Assembly (NCBI GenBank): GCA_963806335.1
Contig: CAWDXO010000013.1
Location: forward strand, 434,001 to 498,000
Direction: 5' to 3'
DNA from: Palsa-504 sp963806335
GTDB taxonomy: Bacteria; Actinomycetota; Actinomycetes; Streptosporangiales; Streptosporangiaceae
Length of the DNA stretch: 64,000 nt
Numbering within the stretch: the stretch's first letter is position 1; each line of letters starts with the position of its first letter. Shown piece after piece: positions 51,480 to 59,575 of the stretch. A program made the position numbers and the translations under genes. The notes below the pieces were generated by a model. The model saw only the letters and a list, made by a program, of their open reading frames with translations, was not told the origin of the DNA and did no database searches.

Positions 51480-51875
51480 ATGGATCGACTCGGTACCTAC
51501 CGTGTTCGGTACGTTCGCTGCGGCACGGATCCACCGTCCGCGGCCGGAGGCCACATGGATGATCGCATGGTTCCTGGACCGGGCGGGGCCGGGGGGCCCA
51601 CGCTTAACGGCGCCAGGGCAGGCGCCGTCCGGACAACTGAGGAAAGCGCAGGTTCTGGCGGCGCCGGAGAGCCGCACGGCCTGTCCGCGCGTGAGATGGA
51701 GGTCATGTCGCTGATCGCGGCCGGGCAGACCAACGGGGAGATCGCTGCGCACCTGTTCCTCGCCGAGAAGACCGTAAAGAATCACGTGCGGCGAATCTAT
51801 TCCAAGCTCGGCGTCGGTTCTCGGCCCGCGGCGATCGCCTGGTGGCGCGAGGCCTGCGGGCGGGCGCCCGGGTGA
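51480..51875 (+). CDS. LuxR-type helix-turn-helix protein
   Basis: A 131-residue protein. The first 65 residues are Gly/Pro-rich and unstructured. The last 60 form a LuxR/NarL-type helix-turn-helix (LSAREMEVMSLIAAGQTNGE, then IAAHLFLAEKTVKNHVRRIY and SKLGVGSRPAAIAWW). No receiver domain is present, so it is a stand-alone DNA-binding protein that could be activated by unknown means. Residues before about 25 may not be translated, because an ATG at 51555 also fits. It lies upstream of the two-component system but is not in a clear operon with it. Confidence 0.78.
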   Translation: MDRLGTYRVRYVRCGTDPPSAAGGHMDDRMVPGPGGAGGPTLNGARAGAVRTTEESAGSGGAGEPHGLSAREMEVMSLIAAGQTNGEIAAHLFLAEKTVKNHVRRIYSKLGVGSRPAAIAWWREACGRAPG

Positions 51876-51969
51876 GACACGTCCGGGATCGTGTGCGGTT
51901 ACCCGCCGTAAGAGGGGGTGAGTGCACACGAGGAGCTAGCTCGCGGAACGGAGATCATCTCCAGCTGGC

Positions 51970-51987
51970 ATTCAGGTTATTCTCAGC
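51970..51987 (+). promoter_or_regulatory. direct-repeat motif upstream of the response regulator
   Basis: ATTCAGGTT immediately followed by ATTCTCAGC: two imperfect 9-bp direct repeats 23 bp before the ATG at 52010. OmpR-type regulators of this kind commonly bind such tandem repeats, so autoregulation is likely. CAATAT (about 51999-52004) lies just downstream. Confidence 0.45.
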
Positions 51988-52009
51988 GTGGCGGGCGACA
52001 ATATAGAGC

Positions 52010-52729
52010 ATGGACACGCTGACCGATGGGCGCCAGCGACCGGATGCCCGGCTGCTCGTAGTCGAAGACGAGCCGAACATCCTTGAGTTGCTGTCCGCCA
52101 GCCTGCGCTACGCGGGTTTCGACGTCGTCACGGCGGCCGCCGGAACCGAGGCCGTACAGGCCGCTCAGCGGCACCGCCCCGACCTGATCGTCCTCGACGT
52201 GATGCTCCCTGATATGGACGGATTCGACGTCATCAGGCGGCTCCGCGGTGGCGGCGCGCGCATCCCGGTCGTCTTCCTGACCGCCCGTGATGCGACCGAG
52301 GACAAGATCCGCGGCCTCACGCTGGGCGGCGACGACTACGTCACGAAGCCGTTCAGCCTCGAAGAGGTGATCGCCAGGATCCGCGCCGTCCTGCGCCGCA
52401 CCCGGGGCGACGGAGTCGAGCCGACGCCTCGCCTCACCTTCGCCGATCTCGAACTCGACGAGGAAAGCCACGAGGTGTGGCGGGGCGGAGAGCAGATCCA
52501 GCTCTCCCCCACCGAGTTCAAGCTGCTCAGGTACTTCATGAGCAACTCCAACCGGGTGCTGTCCAAGATGCAGATCCTCGATCACGTGTGGGACTACGAC
52601 TTCCGCGGCGACACGGGCATCGTGGAGTCGTACGTGTCCGTGCTGCGGCGCAAGGTCGACACCAAGGAACCGCGGCTGATCCACACCCTGCGCGGCGTGG
52701 GGTACGTGCTGCGGCTTCCTTCTTCTTAG
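52010..52729 (+). CDS. OmpR-family response regulator (MprA-like)
   Basis: Receiver domain with the phosphoacceptor Asp63 (DLIVLDVMLPDMDGFDVI), acidic pocket in VVEDEPN (residues 18-24) and Lys in TKPFSLEE. The C-terminal winged helix is typical of OmpR/PhoB (LSPTEFKLLRYFMSNSNRVL, then QILDHVWDYDFRGDTGIVES). It resembles mycobacterial MprA/TcrA-type regulators of envelope stress. The histidine kinase gene follows eight bases later. Length 239. A tandem repeat at 51970-51987 may be its own binding site. The signal is unknown. Confidence 0.93.
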   Translation: MDTLTDGRQRPDARLLVVEDEPNILELLSASLRYAGFDVVTAAAGTEAVQAAQRHRPDLIVLDVMLPDMDGFDVIRRLRGGGARIPVVFLTARDATEDKIRGLTLGGDDYVTKPFSLEEVIARIRAVLRRTRGDGVEPTPRLTFADLELDEESHEVWRGGEQIQLSPTEFKLLRYFMSNSNRVLSKMQILDHVWDYDFRGDTGIVESYVSVLRRKVDTKEPRLIHTLRGVGYVLRLPSS

Positions 52730-52736
52730 GTACGGG

Positions 52737-54479
52737 TTGGGCATGACAGCGGAGGGAGCGAGCAGCCGAGCAGGCCACTGGACGGGCCGGCCCTGGGATG
52801 CCGTGCGTCAGCTGTCCAGCCGGACGTCGCTGCGGACCAAGCTGATCGCGGCCGTGTTCGCCCTGGTCGTCATCGCGCTGGCCGTCATCAGCATCGTGGG
52901 CGCCATGTTCATGCGCACCTACCTCATCGGCCAGACGGACCAGACGCTCCAAAATGGGGGACTACAGCACACGGCATTGGACGCCGCGGCTGGCTCGAAC
53001 GGTAGTGCCGTGGCACTGGCCCAGGCCGGCTACGCCATCTGGTGGCTGCCCAGCGGGGGCAGTCTCCAACAGATCGCGCAGCCATCGGATATCCCCGTCT
53101 GGGGGGGTAGCCCCGGTAGCGGAGTTTCGAACCTGCCTCCGTCAGTTACGTCACGCCTGGCCTCGAACCCGGGGCTGACGGCTACGGTTCCGGGGCAGGC
53201 TCCTGGCGACCGGTGGCGGGTGATCAGCATTCCGGCCAACGTCAACGGCAGTAACGGCACGGTCTTCCTGGCGACCGACATCAGCAAGGTCTACACCACC
53301 ATTCAGCAGCTCATCGGGGTGGACCTGATCGTCAGCATAGTGATCTTGTTCGTGTTGCTGATCGTCGGGTACGCGGTGGTGCGATCGAACCTGCGGCCGC
53401 TGGTGGAGATCGAGGAGACCGCGGAAGAGATCGCGGACGGGCACCTGAACCGCCGGGTTCCTGAGCGGGATCCGCGCACCGAGATCGGCAGCCTGGGCCG
53501 GTCGCTGAACATCATGCTGAGCCAGATCGAGGCCGCGTTCCACGCGCGGGAAAAATCCGAGGCGGCGGCGCACCAGTCAGAGGAGCGGATGCGGCGGTTC
53601 ATCGCCGATGCCAGCCACGAGCTGCGCACGCCGCTGACCGCGATCCGCGGCTTCGCCGAGTACTACCGCCAGCGCGGCGGACTCGTCCCGCAGTGGGACC
53701 AGGACCAGTCGGACGGGGCAAGCGGCGGGGCGCTGGCGGGCGGGCTCACTCCCCCGGACCTGGACCGGATCATGCAGCGGGTGGAGAAGGAAGCGGCCCG
53801 GATGGGCTTGCTCGTCGAGGACCTGCTGCTGCTGGCCCGGCTCGACCAGCAGCGGCCGCTGGCTCACCAGCCGGTCGACCTGCTGACGTTGGTCGCCGAC
53901 GCGGTCCATGACGCCCGGATGCTCGCGCCGGCCAGGACTATCAGGTTGTCGGTTCAGCCCGGGGCCGCGTTCCTGGTGACCGGGGATGAGCCGCGGCTGC
54001 GCCAGGTCATCGGGAACCTGATGAGCAACGCGCTCACCCACACCCCGGACGGAACCCCGATCGAGGTGTCGATCGGTTCCGGGACCCTCGACCCGCAGGC
54101 GAACGACCCCACCCCGGCGGTGATACTCGAGGTGACCGACCACGGGCCCGGCATGACCGCGGAACAGGCTCACCGGGTCTTCGAGCGGTTCTACCGCGCA
54201 GATCAGGCCAGGACGCGCGCCACCGGCGGGAGCGGGCTCGGCCTCGCGATCGTCCGCGCGCTCGTCGCCGCCCACGGCGGTGTCGCCTCGGTGCGCACCG
54301 CTCCTGACCAGGGCGCGACGTTCCGGGTCGCCCTGCCGCTCGCTCCCGAGGCGCACGGCGGGCCAGCCGACGATGACGACAACGATCAGTTCGGCCCCGC
54401 GGACGCGGCGGACGGCGATCCGGAGAACGCAGTCTCGGCATGGCCCGGAGCAGGGGTCAGCGAAGACCGCCAAGCGTGA
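52737..54479 (+). CDS. HAMP-containing sensor histidine kinase (MprB-like)
   Basis: Membrane sensor with TM1 (TKLIAAVFALVVIALAVISI), an extracellular sensor loop of about 130 residues, TM2 (LIVSIVILFVLLIVGYAVVR), HAMP (about 220-275), the H-box His about 293 in FIADASHELRTPLTAIRGFA, and an HATPase domain with N-box NLMSNALTHTPDG and G-boxes DHGPGMTAEQAH and GGSGLGLAIVRAL. Length 580; the C-terminal 35 residues are acidic. It follows the response regulator by eight bases, so they form one operon. The start could be TTG 52737 or ATG 52743. It is convergent with the fructosamine kinase gene, ten bases away, so no separate terminator is seen. Confidence 0.93.
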   Translation: MGMTAEGASSRAGHWTGRPWDAVRQLSSRTSLRTKLIAAVFALVVIALAVISIVGAMFMRTYLIGQTDQTLQNGGLQHTALDAAAGSNGSAVALAQAGYAIWWLPSGGSLQQIAQPSDIPVWGGSPGSGVSNLPPSVTSRLASNPGLTATVPGQAPGDRWRVISIPANVNGSNGTVFLATDISKVYTTIQQLIGVDLIVSIVILFVLLIVGYAVVRSNLRPLVEIEETAEEIADGHLNRRVPERDPRTEIGSLGRSLNIMLSQIEAAFHAREKSEAAAHQSEERMRRFIADASHELRTPLTAIRGFAEYYRQRGGLVPQWDQDQSDGASGGALAGGLTPPDLDRIMQRVEKEAARMGLLVEDLLLLARLDQQRPLAHQPVDLLTLVADAVHDARMLAPARTIRLSVQPGAAFLVTGDEPRLRQVIGNLMSNALTHTPDGTPIEVSIGSGTLDPQANDPTPAVILEVTDHGPGMTAEQAHRVFERFYRADQARTRATGGSGLGLAIVRALVAAHGGVASVRTAPDQGATFRVALPLAPEAHGGPADDDDNDQFGPADAADGDPENAVSAWPGAGVSEDRQA

Positions 54480-54489
54480 GACCGCGTCG

Positions 54490-55383
54490 CTACAGGACCG
54501 CGCGGGCCGCGGAGCGGACCCCTTCGGCGTAGGACGCGCCGAACAGGCACGCGTGCACCAGCAGCGGATGCAACTGGTGCAGCGGGACGCGGTCCCGCCA
54601 TCCCGCCGCCAGCGGCACCTCGTCGTCGTAGCCGGCCAGGATCCGGTCTAGGTGCGGGGCGCCGAACAAGGCCAGCATGGCCAGGTCGGTCTCGCGGTGG
54701 CCGCCGTGGGCCGCCGGGTCGATGAGCCAGCCCCGGCCGCCCGACCAAAGCACGTTCCCGGCCCAGCAATCGCCGTGAATGCGGCTCGGCGGCTCAGCCG
54801 GTCCGGCCAGCGTGTCGATGCGGTCGATCACGGCCTCCACGAGCCGTCCGTCCGCTGGCCGCAGCGCCCCCCGGTCCACCGCGATCCGGAGGTAGGGCAG
54901 CAGCCTGCGGCTCGCGTACCATTGCGGCCATTCCGTGGCTACGGGGGGCACGTTGTCGAGCGGCAGGCTGGCGATGAACCCCGGCCAGGGCGCGCCGAAG
55001 CTGTCGGCCCCGGCCGCGTGCAGCCCGGCGAGTTCGGTGCCGAAGCGGAACGCGGCCTCCGGTGTGGCGTGGCCCGGCGGGACCATCGAAATGACCAGCG
55101 CGGCCGGGCTGACCGCCAGCACCTCAGGCACCGGGACGGCCGTCGCCTCGGCCAGCCAGCGCAGGCTGCTGGCCTCCGCCGCGAACGCCGCGGACACCTC
55201 GGCTGGCACCGCGTCGGGCGAGGCCGCCATCTTGGCGAACGCGCGCTGCCCGCCCGCGAGCGTGAGCATGAGGTGCTGGTAGCCGTGCTGGGAACCGGCC
55301 ACCCGGGCCGCGCGGACGGCCAGGCCGGTCTGCCGGGCAAGCTGCCGTGCGATCGGGCTGGCGGCCGCAGCGGAGGGGGTCAC
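54490..55383 (-). CDS. fructosamine/ketosamine-3-kinase family protein
   Basis: Kinase-fold protein that phosphorylates fructosamine adducts for deglycation repair. Motifs are HLMLTLAGGQRAFAKMA (ATP loop), the family-specific LDNVPP preceded by GFIASLP, IHGDCWAGNVLWSGG (catalytic loop) and WLIDPAAHGGHRETDLAMLA (metal motif). The length, 297, matches bacterial FN3K. Its start overlaps the end of the low-molecular-weight phosphatase gene, so the pair is coupled; this FN3K-phosphatase pairing is common in actinobacteria. The fine substrate range is inference. Confidence 0.9.
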   Translation of the reverse strand: MTPSAAAASPIARQLARQTGLAVRAARVAGSQHGYQHLMLTLAGGQRAFAKMAASPDAVPAEVSAAFAAEASSLRWLAEATAVPVPEVLAVSPAALVISMVPPGHATPEAAFRFGTELAGLHAAGADSFGAPWPGFIASLPLDNVPPVATEWPQWYASRRLLPYLRIAVDRGALRPADGRLVEAVIDRIDTLAGPAEPPSRIHGDCWAGNVLWSGGRGWLIDPAAHGGHRETDLAMLALFGAPHLDRILAGYDDEVPLAAGWRDRVPLHQLHPLLVHACLFGASYAEGVRSAARAVL

Positions 55384-55934
55384 GCCTGGGGCTCAAGGAG
55401 CCGCGCCAGTCGGGCGGCAACGACCGGCGCGGCCCCGCTGAGCAGGTCCAGCACATAACCGAACTCGTCCGCGCTGCCGCCCCACGGATCGGGGATCTCC
55501 CCGTCGCCGGCTTCGCTCAGCCCGCCCACCTCGCCGAACAACCGGATCCGGTCGCGGCCCTGGGCGCCGGCCATGCGCCGCAGGTCCGCGAGGTTGCGCG
55601 TGTCCATCGCCAGGACCAGGTCGCGCCGCGCCAGCCAGGAGGCCTGGATCTGCCTAGCCCGGTGCGCGGAGCCGTCGTAACCGCCGCGAGCCAGCGCGGC
55701 CCGGGCGCTCGCGTCCATCGGCTGGCCGATGTGCCAGTCCCCGGTGCCCGCGCTGTCGACCACGACCTGGTCCGTCAGGCCAGCGTCGGCGAGCGCGGCG
55801 CGGAGCACCGTCTCGGCCATCGGCGACCGGCAGATGTTGCCCAGGCAGACCAGGCAGACTCGATAGGGCCCGCCGGGTTCGCGGGGGGACGGCAGCTCGG
55901 CGGCGGGCGACCCGGAAACCGACGATAGAGCCAT
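55380..55934 (-). CDS. low-molecular-weight protein tyrosine phosphatase
   Basis: The P-loop VCLVCLGNICRSPMAETVL carries catalytic Cys30 and Arg36 (CX5R). The general acid Asp is in GEIPDPWGGSADEFGYVLDL. The Ser after Arg is present. The length, 184, includes about 20 extra N-terminal residues rich in Ser/Pro; the fold starts at VCLVCLGN. It is upstream of the fructosamine kinase, and the two genes overlap by four bases. In actinobacteria this pair is widespread. The phosphoprotein substrate is unknown. Confidence 0.93.
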   Translation of the reverse strand: MALSSVSGSPAAELPSPREPGGPYRVCLVCLGNICRSPMAETVLRAALADAGLTDQVVVDSAGTGDWHIGQPMDASARAALARGGYDGSAHRARQIQASWLARRDLVLAMDTRNLADLRRMAGAQGRDRIRLFGEVGGLSEAGDGEIPDPWGGSADEFGYVLDLLSGAAPVVAARLARLLEPQA

Positions 55935-56152
55935 GACACCAGCATGCAGTATCGAGCTGGTGAAAAGTACAGGCTACCCGGGTGGCGGCGGTGGCGATGC
56001 CACCGCGGAGTGGGTCTGTCCAGACAGAGCCACCACGGACCGTTCGGGATATTAGTCTTTTGATTCTTTCTTTCCGAACATCCCGCCCCCGGGGCGCCGC
56101 CCGCGAGTGGCAATGGTCCGGGGATTGCTGCTACGATCACAGCGTTCTTCAC

Positions 56153-56225
56153 GCGCCGCTAGCTCAACTGGCAGAGCAGCAGACTCTTAATCTGCGGGTT
56201 CGGGGTTCGAGTCCCTGGCGGCGCA
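56153..56225 (+). tRNA. tRNA-Lys (CTT)
   Basis: Acceptor GCGCCGC/GCGGCGC (7 bp), D-arm GCTC/GAGC, anticodon loop ACTCTTAAT with CTT, T-arm CGGGG-TTCGAGT-CCCTG, and discriminator A73. The bases after A73 are CCC, so CCA is not encoded. It lies in the 370-bp gap between the phosphatase and flavin reductase genes. Confidence 0.96.
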
Positions 56226-56306
56226 CCCATTATGACCTGGGGTTATACCTATCCTGGGTGCTCTTCGTGCGGGATTTCCTGCGCGGTCCTTTGGCGTGCT
56301 GACTTC

Positions 56307-56891
56307 TCACGGCTCCGGCGTCTCGGGACGGCTGAAGCGGCCCTGATGGTGCAGTAGCGGCGGGGCACTGGCGCCGATGATGGCCTGCGTCACCTGGCCC
56401 ACCACCAGCTCGTGGTCGCCGATCGTGACTAGGGCGTGCCGCGCGCAGATCAGGTGGGTGGTTGCGCCGGCCAGCAGCGGCAGGCCGCCCGGGCCGGGCT
56501 CCCACCGGGTCGGCGGGCCGAACCGGTCGGCGCCCTTGCGGGCAAACCGGGCGGCCACCTCCTCCTGGCCGGTGCCCATCAGGTTCACCGCGAAGTACGT
56601 GGCGGCCCGCACCGCCGGCCAGTTGGACGAGCCGTGGCCGATGTAGAACGACACCAGCGGCGGGTCCAGGCTGGCTGAGCTGAACGAGGTGACGGTCAGG
56701 CCGGCCGGCCCGCGCAGCGTCACGACGACCACGCCCGCCGCGTGGCGGGCCAGCGCCCGGCGGAAAGTGCCCGCGTCGAGGACGGGGACGGGCGTGCCGC
56801 CGGCGGAGACGGGCCCGGCTGAAACGGGCCCGGCTGAAACGCGCCCGGCTGAGACGGGCAGGGCGGAAAGGGCTGAGCTAGCCAGGGTCAT
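56307..56891 (-). CDS. flavin reductase for sulfonate monooxygenase
   Basis: FMN-dependent NAD(P)H:flavin reductase of the split-barrel type (FRRALARHAAGVVVVTLRGP, then LTVTSFSSASLDPPLVSFYI and YFAVNLMGTGQEEVAARFA). It should supply reduced FMN to SsuD. The N-terminal 35 residues carry VSAGP repeats from a 15-bp tandem repeat and are likely unstructured. It is the last gene of the sulfonate cluster, on the same strand. Length 194. Confidence 0.87.
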   Translation of the reverse strand: MTLASSALSALPVSAGRVSAGPVSAGPVSAGGTPVPVLDAGTFRRALARHAAGVVVVTLRGPAGLTVTSFSSASLDPPLVSFYIGHGSSNWPAVRAATYFAVNLMGTGQEEVAARFARKGADRFGPPTRWEPGPGGLPLLAGATTHLICARHALVTIGDHELVVGQVTQAIIGASAPPLLHHQGRFSRPETPEP

Positions 56892-56933
56892 AAGCCTTCC
56901 TTAAGGCTCGTAGGCGGTCGCTGGGCTCGGGTC

Positions 56934-57275
56934 TCAGCCAACGGGCTCCGGCGCGCCCAGGCGGCGCGCCGCGGCGTACTGGCTGTCCGGACGCGGGATG
57001 CCGTAGTGCTCCCGCAGCGTCCGGCCGGCGTACTCGGTGCGGAACAGCCCGCGCTGGCGCATGATCGGGATGACGTGCTCGGCGAACGCTTCGAGCCCGT
57101 CGGCCAGGAACACCGAGTCGAAGGTGGCCCGCTCGGCGACCTGGGCGAGGTGACGCCAGTGCGCGAGATCGGTGTTGGCGAACGGGTTGCTCTGCGGCAG
57201 CCGCCAGGCGGCCTCGTGATGCCCCGAGCTCATCAGGAACGCGTTGAAGTGCAGCTGTCGATGGCCGCTGCTCAT
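56934..57275 (-). pseudogene. NtaA/SnaA-type flavin monooxygenase, internally deleted
   Basis: Residues 1-60 match the N-terminus of bacterial luciferase-like monooxygenases of the NtaA/SnaA/SoxA group (QLHFNAFLMSSGHHEAAWRL, then ATFDSVFLADG). Residues 61-113 match the C-terminus of the same group (FAEHVIPIMRQRGLFRTEYA, then GRTLREHYGIPRP). The roughly 330 residues in between, with most of the active barrel, are missing. The reading frame is preserved, so a clean deletion produced the fusion. The product would lack the flavin and substrate sites. It sits between ssuD and the flavin reductase. Confidence 0.8.
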
Positions 57276-57305
57276 GTGGTGACCCCCAGTGTGATCGGTC
57301 CTCCT

Positions 57306-58496
57306 TCAGACACGGGCGAGCAGGGACGCCGGGGACGAGTTCCCGGCGGCGGCTTCGCGGCGCCGGATCTCGGGCAGCACGCCCTCGCCGAACCAGTAGG
57401 CCTCTTCCAGATGGGGGTAGCCGGACAGGATGAACTCGGTGATGCCGAGCGAGGCATACTCCTCGATAAGGTCGGCGACCTGCCGATGGCTGCCCACCAG
57501 CGCGGTGCCGGCGCCGCCGCGGACCAGGCCGACCCCGGCCCACAGGTTCGGGTAGATCTCCAGGTCCTGCGCTGATCCGCCGTCCCGGTAGGCGGCGTGC
57601 AGCGCGCGCATCCGGTCCTGGCCAACCGACTCGCTGGCGGCGAGCACCCGCTGCGCCCGGGCGATCTCGGCAGGGTCGAGGTAATCAAGCAGCCTGCTGG
57701 CCTCGGCCCAGGCGTCCGCCTCGGTGTCCCGGGTGATCACGTGCAGCCGGATGCCGAACCGCATCGTGCGGCCGTGCGCGGCGGCCAGGTCCCTGATCCA
57801 GGCGAGCTTCGCCGCCACCTCTGCGGGCGGTTCCCCCCAGGTCAGGTAGACATCCGCGTGCTCGGCGGCGACGGGGCCCGCGGCCGCGGATGAGCCGCCG
57901 AAGTAGATGCCGGGGACCGGGTCCGGCGGCCGGAGCACGGTCGCGCCTTCCACCTGGTAGTGCGCGCCGGCGAAGTCGAACGGCCGGTCGCCCCACGCGC
58001 CGCGCACGATCGCCAGGAACTCCGTGGTCCTGGCGTAACGCTCGTCATGGGACAGGTGATCACCGAACCGCCGCTGCTCGTCGCCCTGGCCGCCGGTCAC
58101 CACGTTGAGCAGCAGGCGACCGCCGGAGATCCGCTGATAGGTGGCGGCCATCTGCGCGGCCAGGGTGGGTGAGATCAACCCGGGCCGGAACGCGACGAGG
58201 AACTTCAGCCGCCGGGTTTCCCTGGTCAACGCGGCGGTGGTCAGCCAGGCGTCCTCGCACCAGGTGCCGGTGGGAGTAAGCACCGCCGCGAAGCCCAGCT
58301 GCTCGGCGGAGCGGGCCACCTGGACCAGGTACTCGATGTCCGGCGGCCGTTCGGCTGCGGCGGCGCCGTTAACGTGCGGGAGGGCCTGGTAGCCGCGGTC
58401 CGGAGCGCGGCTGGCGGGCGGCAGGCTGTGACCCCGGCCCATAATCGACCGGCCGTCGCCTGTGGTCGGCAGGAACCAGTGAAAGGTCAGGCTCAT
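57306..58496 (-). CDS. ssuD: alkanesulfonate monooxygenase
   Basis: FMNH2-dependent luciferase-fold enzyme that releases sulfite from alkanesulfonates. Typical segments are TFHWFLPTTGDGRSIMGRGH, AAVLTPTGTWCEDAWLTTAA and LLLNVVTGGQGDEQRRFGDH. The length, 396, is usual for SsuD. Its start overlaps the ssuA stop by one base (TGATG), a coupled operon. It needs reduced flavin from the downstream reductase gene. Fits sulfur-starvation scavenging. Confidence 0.93.
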   Translation of the reverse strand: MSLTFHWFLPTTGDGRSIMGRGHSLPPASRAPDRGYQALPHVNGAAAAERPPDIEYLVQVARSAEQLGFAAVLTPTGTWCEDAWLTTAALTRETRRLKFLVAFRPGLISPTLAAQMAATYQRISGGRLLLNVVTGGQGDEQRRFGDHLSHDERYARTTEFLAIVRGAWGDRPFDFAGAHYQVEGATVLRPPDPVPGIYFGGSSAAAGPVAAEHADVYLTWGEPPAEVAAKLAWIRDLAAAHGRTMRFGIRLHVITRDTEADAWAEASRLLDYLDPAEIARAQRVLAASESVGQDRMRALHAAYRDGGSAQDLEIYPNLWAGVGLVRGGAGTALVGSHRQVADLIEEYASLGITEFILSGYPHLEEAYWFGEGVLPEIRRREAAAGNSSPASLLARV

Positions 58497-59575
58497 CAGG
58501 AGCTACCCCCGGCGGTGCTGTTGAACGCGGTATCCACGTACTTGGTGAAGTCCACGTGCACGGGGATCAGCCCGGCGGTGGTGAACGCGTCGGACACCGA
58601 TTGCTCGGAACTGACCACGGCCGGGGTGACGGGCACCGCCAGGGTCGAGTCGTCCCTGGCAGCCTGGGTCATGATCGCCGTCGACAGCCCGGTGGCCTTG
58701 GCCCAGGCGGCGGCCCACCCCGCCACGTGGGTGGCGGCCCAGGCGTGCGCCCGGGCGAGCAGCGTGAGGTAGTCGCGGATCGCCGCGGCCCTGGCCGGAT
58801 CGGCGAGCGCGCTGCGGGAGGCCACCGTGAAGGAGTACGGGCTGCCGAACCCGCTGCCGTTGACCACGAGCCGGGCATGGTCCTGCACCTCGGCCTGTTC
58901 GACGAATGGCGACCAGATGTCCCAGGCGTCTACATGTCCCGACGACAGGGCCGCGAGGCCCTCGGCCGGCTGGAGGTAGACCAGCGTGACGTCATGGACG
59001 GACAAGCCGGCCTTGTTCAGCACGGTGAGCAGGTGGTAGTCGGCTGAGCTGCCCTGTGCGACCGCGATCCGCTTGCCCTTCAGCTGGGCGATGGTGTGGA
59101 TCGATGAGCTGGTGGGCACGAGCAGCGCGGATCCCTGCGGGTTGGCCTGGAAGGCGCCCACGATGGCGATGTCGTCACCGCCCGCGGCGGCGAAGACCGG
59201 CGGGGCGTTGCCCACGCTGCCGATGTCCACCGCGCCCGCGCCCATCGCCTGCAGCATTGGCGGCCCCGAGGTGAAGTCCGACCAGGTGGCCTTGAACGGC
59301 AGCTTGCTGATCAGCCCGGCCGCGGTGAGCAGCGCCTGCGCCCCCGAGCCCGCCTGGTCGCCGATGTGCAGGGTGACCTTGGAGACGTCCACGGTGCCCG
59401 CGCTCGCCCCCGTACCGGTGCTGGTGGCGGACGATGACGTCGAGCTGGCCGATGAGCAGCCCGCCGCGGTCAGCGCGAGCAGCGCGACGCCGGCCGCGCT
59501 GGCCAGGCCGAGCGCCCGGCGGTGCCGGACCGGCGACCCGCCGCGGCGGGCTGGTTCTGTCCTGGTGATGATCAT
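58496..59575 (-). CDS. ssuA: aliphatic sulfonate ABC transporter, substrate-binding lipoprotein
   Basis: A lipoprotein with signal peptide (RRALGLASAAGVALLALTAA) and lipobox LTAAGC (Cys about residue 40), followed by a Ser/Thr-rich linker and a periplasmic-binding fold of the NMT1/SsuA group (FKATWSDFTSGPPMLQAMGA, then GAVDIGSVGNAPPVFAAAGG). It captures sulfonates outside the membrane. Its start codon overlaps the ssuB stop (TAATG), its end the ssuD start. Length 359. No sulfate-binding signature. Confidence 0.93.
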   Translation of the reverse strand: MIITRTEPARRGGSPVRHRRALGLASAAGVALLALTAAGCSSASSTSSSATSTGTGASAGTVDVSKVTLHIGDQAGSGAQALLTAAGLISKLPFKATWSDFTSGPPMLQAMGAGAVDIGSVGNAPPVFAAAGGDDIAIVGAFQANPQGSALLVPTSSSIHTIAQLKGKRIAVAQGSSADYHLLTVLNKAGLSVHDVTLVYLQPAEGLAALSSGHVDAWDIWSPFVEQAEVQDHARLVVNGSGFGSPYSFTVASRSALADPARAAAIRDYLTLLARAHAWAATHVAGWAAAWAKATGLSTAIMTQAARDDSTLAVPVTPAVVSSEQSVSDAFTTAGLIPVHVDFTKYVDTAFNSTAGGSS

